A stretch of DNA of 64,000 bases from Stutzerimonas stutzeri TS44 (GCA_000263395.1 AJXE01000005.1:124001-188000); one strand, 5' to 3'; shown: positions 50,086-59,589, counted from the stretch's first letter. Notes: generated by a model from the sequence alone, not told the origin. Made by a program: numbers and translations.

Positions 50086-50104
50086 TAGATTACTGAATCA
50101 TCTA
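50086..50104. repeat. Inverted repeat upstream of the phosphotransferase gene
   Basis: TAGAT and ATCTA are separated by 9 bases, and an overlapping GATT-ACTG-AATC lies in the same region. It lies 32-50 bases before the ATG and could be a repressor operator over the promoter. Confidence 0.4.
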
Positions 50105-50135
50105 GAGCACCAAACATAAGCAGAAGGGATAAAAC

Positions 50136-51203
50136 ATGGCGCTTACGGATCAAACCACATGTATCCGCGAAGGCGAGGAGCTGCCGGTCGAGATCGTGGA
50201 TCGCTACCTCAAGGCGCACATTCCCGATCTGGAAGGCAGCCTGCGGATTTCCCAGTTTCCCGGCGGCGCATCGAACCTCACCTACCTGCTCGAATATCCG
50301 AACCGGGAGCTGGTGCTGCGCCGCCCACCGTTCGGTCGCAAGGCCAGGTCCGCCCACGACATGGGCCGCGAGTACCGCATCCTCAACCAGCTGAACACTG
50401 GTTTTCCGTATTGCCCCAAGGCGTACGTCCACTGCACCGACGAGTCGGTGATCGGTGCCGAGTTCTATGTGATGGAGCGCGTCAACGGCATCATCCTGCG
50501 CGCCGAGCTGCCAGCGGAGCTGGACTTTGACGAGCGGCAGACCCGCGCGCTTTGCGAAAACTTCATCGACAAGCTCGTGGAGCTGCACAACGTCGATTAC
50601 CAGGCGTGTGGATTAGCCGATCTGGGCCGGCCGGAAGGCTATGTGAAACGCCAGATCGAAGGCTGGAGCGAGCGTTACGAACGCGCCCTGACGCCCGATG
50701 CGCCGCAGTGGGCGCCGGTTGTCGCCTGGCTGAAGGCCAAGATGCCGGCCGATCATCCCAAGCCCGGCATCGTCCATAACGACTACCGCTTCGACAACGT
50801 CATCCTCAACCCGCAAAACCCGATGCAGATCATCGGTGTCCTGGATTGGGAAATGACCACCATCGGCGATCCGCTCATGGATCTGGGCAATACGCTGGCC
50901 TACTGGATCGAAGCGAACGATCCGCCCGCCATGCAGGCCATGCGCCGGCAACCCAGCCACCTGCCGGGCATGCATACACGCACCGGCTTCGTTGAGTACT
51001 ACGCCCGCCGCGCCGGCATCGAAATTCCCTGCATCGACTTCTATTACACCTACGGCCTGTTTCGACTCGCCGGCATCATCCAGCAGATCTACTACCGCTT
51101 CTATCACGGGCAGACGCAGGACCAGCGTTTCGCCCGCTTCATCGCCATGAACCGCCTGCTCGAGCAAAAAGCGCTGCAGGTGATCGAACACTCTCGGCTC
51201 TGA
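50136..51203 (+). CDS. Phosphotransferase family protein (ACAD10/LvaA-like kinase)
   Basis: This 355-residue protein has the aminoglycoside-phosphotransferase-like fold. The Brenner motif reads HNDYRFDN with the catalytic Asp at 216, and the metal-binding DWE begins at D237. The N-terminus has SQFPGGASNLTYLLE, typical of the branch fused to acyl-CoA dehydrogenases in ACAD10/11 and present in LvaA, a kinase for 4-hydroxyacyl-CoA. AGAAGG precedes the ATG. The SDR gene follows 55 bases later. Confidence 0.85.
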   Translation: MALTDQTTCIREGEELPVEIVDRYLKAHIPDLEGSLRISQFPGGASNLTYLLEYPNRELVLRRPPFGRKARSAHDMGREYRILNQLNTGFPYCPKAYVHCTDESVIGAEFYVMERVNGIILRAELPAELDFDERQTRALCENFIDKLVELHNVDYQACGLADLGRPEGYVKRQIEGWSERYERALTPDAPQWAPVVAWLKAKMPADHPKPGIVHNDYRFDNVILNPQNPMQIIGVLDWEMTTIGDPLMDLGNTLAYWIEANDPPAMQAMRRQPSHLPGMHTRTGFVEYYARRAGIEIPCIDFYYTYGLFRLAGIIQQIYYRFYHGQTQDQRFARFIAMNRLLEQKALQVIEHSRL

Positions 51204-51258
51204 ACCCACTTCGGCTCCTGCGATGGGGCCGAACCACGCACAACAAGAGGAACCCTCG

Positions 51259-52026
51259 ATGTCCAAGACCCAGCTGTTCGACCTGGATGGCAAGATCGCC
51301 TTCGTTTCCGGCGCCAGCCGCGGCATCGGCGAAGCCATCGCCCGCCTGCTGGCCCAGCAGGGTGCCCACGTGATCGTCTCCAGCCGCAAGCTCGAAGGCT
51401 GCCAGGCCGTGGCCGACTCGATCATCGCCGACGGTGGCAAGGCCACTGCCGTGGCCTGCCATATCGGCGAAATGGAGCAGATCCAGGCGGTCTTCGCCAG
51501 GATTCGCGAAGAGTTCGGCCGCCTCGATATCCTGGTGAACAACGCCGCCACCAATCCGCAGTTCTGCCATATCCTCGACACCGACGTGTCGGCGTTCCAG
51601 AAGACCGTCGACGTCAACGTCCGCGGCTACTTCTACATGTCCGTCGAGGCCGGCAAGCTGATGCGCCAGCAGGGTGGCGGCAGCATCATCAACGTCGCCT
51701 CGATCAATGGCGTCTCGCCGGGCGATTTCCAGGGCATCTATTCGATCAGCAAAGGCGCGGTGATCAACATGACCAAGGCCTTCGCCAAGGAGTGCGCGCA
51801 GTTCGGCATCCGCTGCAACGCCCTGCTGCCGGGCCTGACCGACACCAGGTTCGCTTCGGCGCTGGTCAAGAACGACAGCATCCGCGAGGCAGCCTTGCAA
51901 CACATTCCCCTGCGCCGCGTTGCCGATCCCGGCGAAATGGCCGGCGCCGTGCTGTACCTCGCCAGCGATGCCTCCAGCTACACCACCGGCGTGGCGCTCA
52001 ACGTCGACGGCGGCTACCTGGCCTGA
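51259..52026 (+). CDS. Short-chain dehydrogenase/reductase
   Basis: This 255-residue classical SDR has a cofactor motif GASRGIGEAIA near the N-terminus, NNAATNPQF, an active-site Ser in IINVASING, and YSISKGA with the Tyr-Lys pair. It is an NAD(P)-dependent oxidoreductase. ATG 51259 follows AAGAGG. It is paired with the upstream phosphotransferase and likely acts in the same acyl-CoA pathway. Confidence 0.9.
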   Translation: MSKTQLFDLDGKIAFVSGASRGIGEAIARLLAQQGAHVIVSSRKLEGCQAVADSIIADGGKATAVACHIGEMEQIQAVFARIREEFGRLDILVNNAATNPQFCHILDTDVSAFQKTVDVNVRGYFYMSVEAGKLMRQQGGGSIINVASINGVSPGDFQGIYSISKGAVINMTKAFAKECAQFGIRCNALLPGLTDTRFASALVKNDSIREAALQHIPLRRVADPGEMAGAVLYLASDASSYTTGVALNVDGGYLA

Positions 52027-52040
52027 GCGGCGATCAATGA

Positions 52041-52068
52041 AAAAGGGAGCGATCAAGCTCCCTTTCTT
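52041..52068. terminator. Hairpin between SDR gene and convergent gene
   Basis: AAAGGGAGC and GCTCCCTTT flank a 6-base loop, followed by CTT; A-rich on the left. It is a moderate terminator, possibly acting for both convergent genes. Confidence 0.65.
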
Positions 52069-52083
52069 ATTGCGCGCTGCGTC

Positions 52084-52725
52084 CTACCAGTCCTTCAGCG
52101 CCTGGCGCGCTTCAGCGGTCATCGGTGTTGCGAGCAATCCGGTCGCCGACTGCTCGATCTGGAAGGCCGCACCGTCGGCCAGCGGCATGAAACTCACGCG
52201 CTGCGTCTGCGGTTCAATGAAGGGAACGTCCCAATCCACGGTCTTCAGCCAGTCCCGGACCGGCAAGGCAGTGTCATTCGTCAGCGGCACCCGTGTATGA
52301 CGCGCCTGCTCCTGCTGCTCCACGGAAAGGTAGCGACCGGACAGCGCCTGCAGCCGATAACCCGGCTCCAGCCCGATCAGCGCGGCCAGCCCGCTCCAGC
52401 GCAGCGTGTGCACCTCCAGCTGCCACAGGTCTCCTTCCAGAATCACCGAGTGCTGCTGGCGGCCCTGAATCTCGACCTCATAGCGCTGCCTGCCCTGCGC
52501 ATGGAAGACCAGCGTGGCCAGAGGCGTATCGCTTGCGATGGGCTGGTAGTCGCGGACATCGTAGGCGATGAAGCCGATCACCGCGGTCAGCGCGAGCAGC
52601 AGCAAGCCGAACGTACCGCGCAGCCAGCCGAGCAGCCAGTTGCCGCCAAACAGCATGCGCAACGCCACCAGCAGAACCACCAGAGCGAGTAACGCCACCA
52701 CCACCGCAAGCCCGAGATATTGCAT
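52084..52725 (-). CDS. Membrane protein of unknown function (213 residues)
   Basis: Two N-terminal membrane helices (about 3-25 and 35-55) are followed by a periplasmic, beta-rich domain of about 150 residues with an FHAQGRQRYEVEIQGRQQ block. No recognised motif. Such proteins are sometimes mislabelled multidrug transporters in Pseudomonas annotations. It is convergent with the SDR gene. Function unknown. Confidence 0.75.
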   Translation of the reverse strand: MQYLGLAVVVALLALVVLLVALRMLFGGNWLLGWLRGTFGLLLLALTAVIGFIAYDVRDYQPIASDTPLATLVFHAQGRQRYEVEIQGRQQHSVILEGDLWQLEVHTLRWSGLAALIGLEPGYRLQALSGRYLSVEQQEQARHTRVPLTNDTALPVRDWLKTVDWDVPFIEPQTQRVSFMPLADGAAFQIEQSATGLLATPMTAEARQALKDW

Positions 52726-52943
52726 GACTGCTGCCTTTCCCCTACGAGTGCGGCATTATCCGCAGCGTCCGGGCGGGCATCCAGCGTGGTCGTGGGACAT
52801 CCATCACGCCTCGGCAACTTGGCTTGCACGCAATCCCGTCCCATCGTTCACGAGCCGCCGACCTGGGCGCTCTGTCCGCAGACTTGTCGCGGGCAGCGCC
52901 TTATGCTCGATACATTTCCACTCCCGACCGCCACGAGTGTCCG

Positions 52944-53732
52944 ATGCCTTTTGCGTTCGAACTTGCCCTTGATCCGCTGTCCCTGCTGGCACTGATTGTC
53001 GTCGCGTTCATCGCCGGCTTCATCGATGCGATCGCCGGTGGCGGCGGGCTGCTGACCATTCCTGCGCTGCTCACCGCCGGCCTGCCACCGCATCTGGTGC
53101 TGGGCACCAACAAACTGTGCGCCACCTTCGGTTCGGCCACGGCCAGCTACACCTTTTATCGACGGCACCTGTTCGACCCGCAGCTCTGGCGGCGGGCACT
53201 GCTCGGCACGGCGATCGGGGCCACGCTGGGCGCCGTCCTCGCCCATCGACTGCCGGCAAGCTGGCTGAATCAGATGCTGCCGCTGGTAGTCTGCGGCTGC
53301 GGCCTGTACCTGCTGTTCAGCCGCACACCGACGAGCACCGCAACGGCGGCCCAGCTACCTATCGCCCGGCATCGGCAATGGCCGCAGGGCCTGGGGCTGG
53401 GGTTTTACGACGGCGTCGCGGGGCCGGGTACCGGCGCATTCTGGACCGTCAGCAGCCTGCTGCTCTACCCGCTCGACCTGCTACGCGCCAGCGGTGTGGC
53501 GCGCAGCATGAACTTCGTCAGCAATGCCGCCGCCCTGGCCGTCTTCATCATCGCCGGGCAGGTTGCCTGGGTGCTGGGCATCGGCATGGGCATCGCCTTG
53601 ATGAGCGGCGCCTACTTCGGTGCGCGCACGGCCATCCAGGGCGGCGCGCGGTTCATCCGCCCGGTGTTCATTCTGGTGGTGCTGGCGCTGAGTCTGCGCC
53701 TAGCCTGGCAGCACTGGGTCGTCGCGGCCTAG
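52944..53732 (+). CDS. TauE/SafE (TSUP) family membrane transporter
   Basis: This 262-residue protein has about eight membrane helices in two repeats. The family pattern [20 protein letters not shown] is near the N-terminus and [15 protein letters not shown] marks the second repeat. TSUP proteins move sulfite, sulfoacetate or related organic anions. ATG 52944 was chosen because earlier codons lack the membrane pattern. Its end overlaps nudC by 33 bases in convergent orientation. Confidence 0.86.
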   Translation: MPFAFELALDPLSLLALIVVAFIAGFIDAIAGGGGLLTIPALLTAGLPPHLVLGTNKLCATFGSATASYTFYRRHLFDPQLWRRALLGTAIGATLGAVLAHRLPASWLNQMLPLVVCGCGLYLLFSRTPTSTATAAQLPIARHRQWPQGLGLGFYDGVAGPGTGAFWTVSSLLLYPLDLLRASGVARSMNFVSNAAALAVFIIAGQVAWVLGIGMGIALMSGAYFGARTAIQGGARFIRPVFILVVLALSLRLAWQHWVVAA

Positions 53733-54533
53733 GTGCCGTGCCAGATACAGCTCGATCAGATAACGGGCGATCGACTGGCGCACCGGCAGTTCCGGCAGGC
53801 GGTGAATGGAAAACCAGCGCGCATCCTCGATTTCCTCGGGTTGAGGAACGATCTCGCCCGCCGCATATTCGGCATGGAAGCCCAACATCAACGAATGCGG
53901 GAACGGCCAGCCCTGACTGGTGATGTACTGTGGCGGGTGAATCGATACACCGACCTCTTCGCGTACCTCGCGCTCGACGCATTGCTCGACCGACTCACCC
54001 GGCTCGACGTAGCCGGCCAGCGTGCTGTACACCCCGGCGGCGAAACGCGGCGAGCGTGCCAGCAGCACTTCGTCGCCCCGCGTGACCAGCACGATCATGC
54101 TGGGCGAAAGGCGCGGGTAGTGATGGATGCCGCAATCCGGACAATGCATGGCGCGCTCGCGCGCATGCTGCTGCATCCGCGCCCCGCAATGGCCACAGAA
54201 GCGATGCTGGGTTGCCCAGGTCCCGATCTGCGCGGCATAGCCAAGCATGCTGAACAGATCGCGGTCGTCGTTGTGCAGCATGAACTGGCGCAGCCCCTGC
54301 CAGTTCGCGCCCGGCACGGCGACCGCGTGGTCCAGTTCGAAAAGGAACACCGCATCGCCATCGAAGTAGCCCAGCCCCTGCTCGCTCAGCAGCGGCAGCT
54401 CCAGACGCTTGAGCCAATCACGTGGAAACAGCACGCCACTGCTGTCGAAAAGGAACTGCTGCTGGCAGTGCACCACGGCCCAGCCGCCCGGCGTAGCGGG
54501 ATCGAGCAGGGCGGCGTGCCAGCGCAGGCTCAT
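53700..54533 (-). CDS. nudC: NAD(+) diphosphatase NudC / RNA decapping hydrolase
   Basis: This 277-residue Nudix enzyme has a zinc ribbon (FCGHCG near 110-115 and HCPDCG near 125-131), a Nudix box ([22 protein letters not shown]) and the NudC-specific [11 protein letters not shown]. It hydrolyses NAD(H) and removes NAD caps from RNA. The start overlaps the stop of the upstream gene (TGATG), so it is translated together with the ChpA-N-like protein. Confidence 0.93.
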   Translation of the reverse strand: MSLRWHAALLDPATPGGWAVVHCQQQFLFDSSGVLFPRDWLKRLELPLLSEQGLGYFDGDAVFLFELDHAVAVPGANWQGLRQFMLHNDDRDLFSMLGYAAQIGTWATQHRFCGHCGARMQQHARERAMHCPDCGIHHYPRLSPSMIVLVTRGDEVLLARSPRFAAGVYSTLAGYVEPGESVEQCVEREVREEVGVSIHPPQYITSQGWPFPHSLMLGFHAEYAAGEIVPQPEEIEDARWFSIHRLPELPVRQSIARYLIELYLARHLGRDDPVLPG

Positions 54534-56215
54534 CAGGCGGCAACCGGCATTCCAAGCGCCCGGACGCTTTCGCTGGCCAGATCGAGCACGCTGGCGCGCG
54601 AATCGTCGCGACGCAGTATCGCGCCACCGTCCAGGTAGTATTCCAGGCTGGTCAGCGCATCGGCGAGCGTCTCGAGCATCTGCTCGGCAGGCATCTGAGT
54701 GGTTTCGAGCATCTGTTTCTGAATGAAATCCGCGCAAGCGCCGATCAGCTCGGCAGCGCGTTCCTGCTCGAGAAAGCGCAGGCCTCCACGCACGGCCTGC
54801 AGACTGAAGGGTACGTTGGCCAGATGCAGCTTTTCACCGTTGGATTCCAGATAGGCGGTGATCGCCCGCTTCGCCAGCGCCAGCCCGGCGGATGCCTCGT
54901 CGATGACCACGATGTAGGCCTCGGTCAGCTGGTGATTGGCAAAGGCCTCGGCTTCGAGTCCCGGCGAGGCTGGCGACAGCCGTCCTTCGCGGCGCTCGCC
55001 CTTCTCCAGGCTGGCGACCATGCTTTCCACATAGAGCACGGCATCGGCCAGGCGAAGCAGTTCCTGCGCCTGCGCAGGCTGCTCCTGCGTCCAGCCGGAA
55101 ACCACCGCCAGTTGCACATGCAGCGTGTTGGCCGCCGACGACAGGCCGACCATGCCGAGCGTCTTGGCCAGTTTGCCGAGCAGCGCGTGCAGGTTGGCGA
55201 AGGCCTCGGCCGGCGCCGTACCGCGCTCGATCAGATCCAGCAGGTCCTTGAGGCTGGCCAGCTCTTCGCGGATGGCCGAGGACAGCGAGCGCATCACCCC
55301 CTGGCCGGGGCCGGCCAGGCGCTGGGATTCTTCCTCCAGCATGTGATCGGTGAACGGCAGCGAGCCGAGCGCAAACACCTCTCGCACCTGTAACGCGAGC
55401 GGCCCGGCGCTGTCGGCCAGAGCAACCAGATACAGTAATTCCTTGAGCAGACTGCGCGAGGTCTCGTAGTCCTGATTGCCGAGCAGTTGCTTGAGCTCGC
55501 GATCCAGGCGGGAAAACAGCTGCTTGCGCGATTTGCGCGGCAACAATTGGCCGTCGAGCTGACTCTCCAGCGCCGCACCGCCGATCCAGCACAAACGCCC
55601 GGCCGGCAGGTGAGCGTAGAGCTGCTCGAGTCGCCCCAGCGCCCGTGTCATCAATTTCAGGCTGGCGGCCAGGTTCTCCTCACGGAGGAAACCCAGCAGG
55701 CCAACCTGGTACATGTGCCGCAGGCGGCGCGTCTCGGCCTTCAGGTCGGCGACAGCCCGCATGGGCGTCACGCTCTCCGGACGCGCATGATCCAGGCGCG
55801 CGCTGAAAAAGAAGCTCTCCGGCAGCAGCGGTTGCGCAGCCGCCAGACGCAAGGTATTGATCGCCGGCAGCAGCACCTCGGGCATTTCCTGCCGGCTCGC
55901 ATCGACACTTTCGAGATAGCGCCGCAGCACATACAGGCCGTTGCTCATCGCCGCCATCTGGCTGTCACGCTCCTCGCTGGCACCGACCGGGATGTCCATC
56001 GCGAGCTGCAGCACTTCCTGCGCCAGCAGCTCCGCGCCGGCCAGTTCGATCAGATTGAGCGTTCCGCGAATCTGCTTGAGATTCTCCACCGCCTGCTGCA
56101 GCAGGCCGCCGTTGTTGCGGTCGATGATGAAGTGTTCGAGGCTCTGCTCGGCCTCTTCCATCGTGGCGAACAGTTCGTCGCGAACCAGACCGAGCGATGT
56201 AGCTCCAGTAACCAT
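54533..56215 (-). CDS. ChpA N-terminal-like protein (Hpt-array-like, no kinase)
   Basis: This 560-residue soluble protein is almost all alpha-helical. It resembles the N-terminal Hpt-like region of ChpA, the twitching-motility histidine kinase. The segment [20 protein letters not shown] begins such a module, and FEEL/ELLAQEV-type helices recur. I see no catalytic His in the HxKG Hpt motif and no CheA kinase domain. ATG 56215 follows GGGAGG. It is coupled to nudC. Some databases call such proteins ferrous iron transporters, which the sequence does not support. Confidence 0.7.
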   Translation of the reverse strand: MVTGATSLGLVRDELFATMEEAEQSLEHFIIDRNNGGLLQQAVENLKQIRGTLNLIELAGAELLAQEVLQLAMDIPVGASEERDSQMAAMSNGLYVLRRYLESVDASRQEMPEVLLPAINTLRLAAAQPLLPESFFFSARLDHARPESVTPMRAVADLKAETRRLRHMYQVGLLGFLREENLAASLKLMTRALGRLEQLYAHLPAGRLCWIGGAALESQLDGQLLPRKSRKQLFSRLDRELKQLLGNQDYETSRSLLKELLYLVALADSAGPLALQVREVFALGSLPFTDHMLEEESQRLAGPGQGVMRSLSSAIREELASLKDLLDLIERGTAPAEAFANLHALLGKLAKTLGMVGLSSAANTLHVQLAVVSGWTQEQPAQAQELLRLADAVLYVESMVASLEKGERREGRLSPASPGLEAEAFANHQLTEAYIVVIDEASAGLALAKRAITAYLESNGEKLHLANVPFSLQAVRGGLRFLEQERAAELIGACADFIQKQMLETTQMPAEQMLETLADALTSLEYYLDGGAILRRDDSRASVLDLASESVRALGMPVAA

Positions 56216-56252
56216 GCCTAGTGCGCCTCCCGCGCAACGTTGAAGTGACGCA

Positions 56253-57065
56253 TCAGTCGGCAAAGTCCGGCTTCTGTTTGCTCATATGCGCGGTGACCGC
56301 GACCCGCAGATCGGCCGCCTGCAGCATCGCGGCGTTCCAGGTGGCCATGTATTCCAGCCCGTCATCGACGCGATGGTCACGCATGTAGCGGATCATTTTC
56401 TTGGTGCCGCGAATCGCCAGGGGCGATTTTTCCGCGATCTGTCTCGCCAGGTCCCGCACGCCGTCCTGCAACGCCTGCTGATCGGCGTAGGTACGGTTGA
56501 CCAGGCCAATGGCGCGCGCCTCCTCGCCGTCGATGGTGCGGCCGGTAAAGGCGAGCTCGCGCATCATGCCGTCGCCGATGATCCGCGGCAGCCGCTGCAG
56601 CGTACCGACATCGGCCGCCATGCCCATGTCGATCTCCTTGATCGAGAACTGTGCATCGGTAGTGCTGTAGCGCATGTCGCACGCGGAAATCAGGTCGATC
56701 GCACCGCCCAGGCAATAGCCCTGGATCGCCGCGATGACCGGCTTGCGGCAATTATCGACGGCGTTGAACGAGGCCTGCAGCGAGAGAATCTTGCGCCGCA
56801 GTTTCTCGGCGTTACGCCCAATATCCTTGCCCAGCTCGCTGCCCACCTGCGCCAACAGTTGCAGATCGATACCCGAGGAAAAATGCGCACCCGCTCCGCT
56901 GAGCACCACGACACGAACGTCATCGGTTTCGTCGATCCAGTTGAAGATATCGATGATCTCGGTCCAGAAGGCCGCGTTCATCGCATTGATCTTCTCGGGC
57001 CGATTGATCACGACATTTGCGACTTTGTCAGCCAGCTCGACATGAAAGGCTTGGTATTGGTTCAC
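56253..57065 (-). CDS. Crotonase-family protein, dienoyl-CoA isomerase-like
   Basis: This enzyme is about 270 residues from a GTG start at 57065, preceded by GAGGATC. It has the enoyl-CoA hydratase fold with oxyanion-hole segments AHFSSGIDLQLL and QGYCLGGAIDLISACD. The segment IKEIDMGMAADVGTLQRLP closely matches ECH1-type delta-3,5-delta-2,4-dienoyl-CoA isomerases, including the acidic pair. It should act in beta-oxidation of unsaturated fatty acids. A longer frame exists but lacks family-like sequence. Confidence 0.87.
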   Translation of the reverse strand: MNQYQAFHVELADKVANVVINRPEKINAMNAAFWTEIIDIFNWIDETDDVRVVVLSGAGAHFSSGIDLQLLAQVGSELGKDIGRNAEKLRRKILSLQASFNAVDNCRKPVIAAIQGYCLGGAIDLISACDMRYSTTDAQFSIKEIDMGMAADVGTLQRLPRIIGDGMMRELAFTGRTIDGEEARAIGLVNRTYADQQALQDGVRDLARQIAEKSPLAIRGTKKMIRYMRDHRVDDGLEYMATWNAAMLQAADLRVAVTAHMSKQKPDFAD

Positions 57066-57160
57066 GCTACGATCCTCGGCAGCCGATGCAGCAAGCGCGG
57101 CAGGCGGCATGGAAACTTTTTCGTCTGACGGCCTGTTTCTAGCGGCGCAACTATAACAAG

Positions 57161-57174
57161 CGGCCCGCGGGCCG
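57161..57174. repeat. 14-base perfect palindrome upstream of the crotonase gene
   Basis: CGGCCCG-CGGGCCG is perfectly self-complementary. It lies about 95 bases before the crotonase start. In GC-rich DNA this may be chance, but the region also holds a TATAGT box on the minus strand nearby. Confidence 0.35.
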
Positions 57175-57247
57175 GTGCATGTCGATGCGGACGATGTGAT
57201 ACAGACCACGCATGCTCAGCGCACAAAGAACGCTCGCCATAACCCAC

Positions 57248-57273
57248 TGAACGGCTTGTAAAAAAGCCGTTCA
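57248..57273. repeat. 10-base hairpin overlapping the ldcA stop codon
   Basis: TGAACGGCTT and AAGCCGTTCA flank a 6-base GTAAAA loop. On the ldcA strand the T-run lies in the loop instead of after the stem, so it is not a classical terminator, but it may end or protect the ldcA message. Confidence 0.55.
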
Positions 57274-59523
57274 AGCTTCGCGCACACAATCCACGGTATA
57301 CAAGGTGTCTGCCGCAGCTTGCTCCTTCTGCAGACCATGCACATCGGCATCGAAGCCCGGGAAACGCTCGGCGAAGGCGCGGGCGAAGCGAAGGTAATCC
57401 ACAATCGAGCGGGTCTGTGGTGTAAAGCGCTCGCCTGGCATGATCAGTGGAATGCCCGGCGGATACGGCACCAGCATGACCGCACAGATGCGTCCTTCCA
57501 GTTCATCGATGGGCACCGCCTCGACCTCCCCGCGCACCAGCTTGTCGTAGGCATCGGCGGGCTTGAGCGCAAGTTCCGGCAAGAGCGTGTACATCCGCCG
57601 CATCGCCCGCGCGGTGGCGTTCTCGCGATAACAGCGATGCAGTTCGTCACACAGGTCGCGCAAACCCATGCCGTCGTAGGCGGCGCCCCCGGCACGCGCG
57701 ATGGAAGGCAGCGTCTCGCAGAGCGGGCGATTGGCGTCGTAGTCGCGCTTGAACTCCAGCAACTCGGTCAGCAGGGTGCTCCACTTGCCCTTGGTGATTC
57801 CCATCGAGAACAGCACCAGCATCGAGTACAGGCCGGTCTTCTCCACCACCAGGCCGCGCTCCCAGAGGAACTTGCTGACCGCCGCCGCCGGGATGCCGTG
57901 CTCGCTCAGCTTGCCGGCGGCATTGAGGCCAGGGGTCGCCAGGGTCACCTTGATGGGGTCGAGCAGCACGTAGTCCTCGGCCATCTCGCCGAAACCATGC
58001 CAGTCGGCCTCCGGTTCGAGTACCCAGTCGGTCGCCGCCGGCGCTTCGGCACCGTCGACCCTGGGCGGCTGCCAGATGGTGAACCACCAGTCGTCCTCTG
58101 CGATGTGCTGGCGCAGGTTGGCCAGCGCCCGGCGGAAGCTCAGCGCCTCGTCGAACGTCTCCTGGATCAGCGATCGCCCGGCCGGCCCTTCCATCATGGC
58201 CGACGCCACGTCCAGCGAGGCGAGGATGCCGTACTGCGGCGAGGTGGAGGTGTGCATCATGAACGCCTCGTTGAAGCGGTCACGGTCCAGCTGTCGCGTG
58301 CGGCTGTCGAGCACATGGATCATCGAAGCCTGGCTGAAGGCCGCCAGCAGCTTGTGCGTCGAGTGGGTGGTGAACACCAGCGGGCCCTGCTCGCGCGTGT
58401 CCATGCCGTAACGGCCGTCATAGAACTCGTGGAACGCGGCATAGGCGAACCAGGCTTCGTCGAAATGCAGCACCTCGATGCTGTCGGCCAGCGCGCGCTT
58501 GATCAGGTTGGCGTTGTAGCACAGGCCATCGTAGGTCGAGTTGGTGATGACCGCGAGCTTCACCTTCGGCGCCCGGCCGCGGGCGAGCGGGTTGGCATCG
58601 ATCTTGGCTGCGATCGACTCGCGGCTGAACTCCGACAGCGGGATCGGACCGATGATGCCCAGCTCGTTACGCGCCGGCGAGAGATACAGCGGAATCGCGC
58701 CGGTCATGATGATCGCGTGCAGGATCGACTTGTGGCAGTTGCGGTCGACCAGCACCAGATCGTCGCGCGCGACCATCGAGTGCCAGACGATCTTGTTCGC
58801 CGTCGAGGTGCCGTTGATGACGAAGAAGGTGTGGTCGGCCCCGAAATTGCGTGCCGCCCGCGCCTCTGCCGCTGCCAGCGGACCGGTGTGATCGAGCAGC
58901 GAGCCGAGTTCGGGCACCGACACCGAGAGATCGGAACGCAGCGTGTTCTCGCCGAAGAACTGGTGGAACGCCTGCCCCACCGGACTCTTGCGATAGGCCA
59001 CACCGCCGCCGTGCCCCGGCGTATGCCAGGAATAGTTGGAGTCGTGGGTGTGCTGCACCAGCGCGCGGAAGAACGGCGGCAGCAAGTCCTCGAGATAACT
59101 GCGTGCAGCACGCGCCACCTGTCGCGCGAGGAACGGCACGGTGTCTTCGTACAGGTACAGCAGGCCGCGCAACTCATTGAGATCGGCCATCGCCTCGGCC
59201 GGCGCATTCTCGATGGTGATCTGCTCGCCAAGCGCGAAGATCGGCAGTTTCGGCGCGCGGCGGCGCGCCACGCGAATCAGCTCCAGCACATCCTGCAGCA
59301 GCCGCTGGTTTTCGCCAGCACCCTCGGCCGCCACCAGAATGCAGGCCAGGCCATGGTGAGTGGAGGCAACGATGCGGCCTTCGGCCGAGCTGGCGGTCGG
59401 CAGGATGGCGAAGCCGTCCTGCTCGAGTTCGGCGGCGATGCCGCGAATGCGTTCGCCGGCCACGGTATCGGCCTTGATGTCGCGATGAACGATGAGAACC
59501 GGAAACTTCAGGTCTTTGTGCAT
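57271..59523 (-). CDS. ldcA: Lysine decarboxylase LdcA (fold type I Orn/Lys/Arg decarboxylase)
   Basis: This 750-residue PLP enzyme of the Orn/Lys/Arg decarboxylase family has a wing-like N-terminal domain (about 1-130). The PLP domain has PGHGGGVAYRKSP, and the PLP lysine lies in STHKLLAAF near K391. Length and context match P. aeruginosa LdcA, which makes cadaverine and is arginine-induced. A hairpin masks its ribosome binding site. Substrate choice between lysine and arginine rests on this orthology. Confidence 0.9.
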   Translation of the reverse strand: MHKDLKFPVLIVHRDIKADTVAGERIRGIAAELEQDGFAILPTASSAEGRIVASTHHGLACILVAAEGAGENQRLLQDVLELIRVARRRAPKLPIFALGEQITIENAPAEAMADLNELRGLLYLYEDTVPFLARQVARAARSYLEDLLPPFFRALVQHTHDSNYSWHTPGHGGGVAYRKSPVGQAFHQFFGENTLRSDLSVSVPELGSLLDHTGPLAAAEARAARNFGADHTFFVINGTSTANKIVWHSMVARDDLVLVDRNCHKSILHAIIMTGAIPLYLSPARNELGIIGPIPLSEFSRESIAAKIDANPLARGRAPKVKLAVITNSTYDGLCYNANLIKRALADSIEVLHFDEAWFAYAAFHEFYDGRYGMDTREQGPLVFTTHSTHKLLAAFSQASMIHVLDSRTRQLDRDRFNEAFMMHTSTSPQYGILASLDVASAMMEGPAGRSLIQETFDEALSFRRALANLRQHIAEDDWWFTIWQPPRVDGAEAPAATDWVLEPEADWHGFGEMAEDYVLLDPIKVTLATPGLNAAGKLSEHGIPAAAVSKFLWERGLVVEKTGLYSMLVLFSMGITKGKWSTLLTELLEFKRDYDANRPLCETLPSIARAGGAAYDGMGLRDLCDELHRCYRENATARAMRRMYTLLPELALKPADAYDKLVRGEVEAVPIDELEGRICAVMLVPYPPGIPLIMPGERFTPQTRSIVDYLRFARAFAERFPGFDADVHGLQKEQAAADTLYTVDCVREA

Positions 59524-59531
59524 GAGCGCTT

Positions 59532-59554
59532 CCCTGGGAGGATCAACCTCAGGG
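59532..59554 (-). promoter_or_regulatory. Hairpin covering the ldcA ribosome binding site
   Basis: On the mRNA strand, CCCTGAGG and CCTCCCAGGG pair (5+3 bases with a 2-base bulge) around a TTGAT loop. The AGGG that serves as Shine-Dalgarno, 8 bases before the ATG, is within the stem. This would limit translation unless the stem opens. Confidence 0.45.
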
Positions 59555-59589
59555 TAGAAGCGCCACCGCCAAAACGATAGGGGAAACCG

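Noticed and set aside
57319-59580. 753-codon plus-strand frame opposite ldcA
   Set aside because: Composition is His/Arg/Gln-rich with no family signal; ldcA on the other strand has all its motifs.
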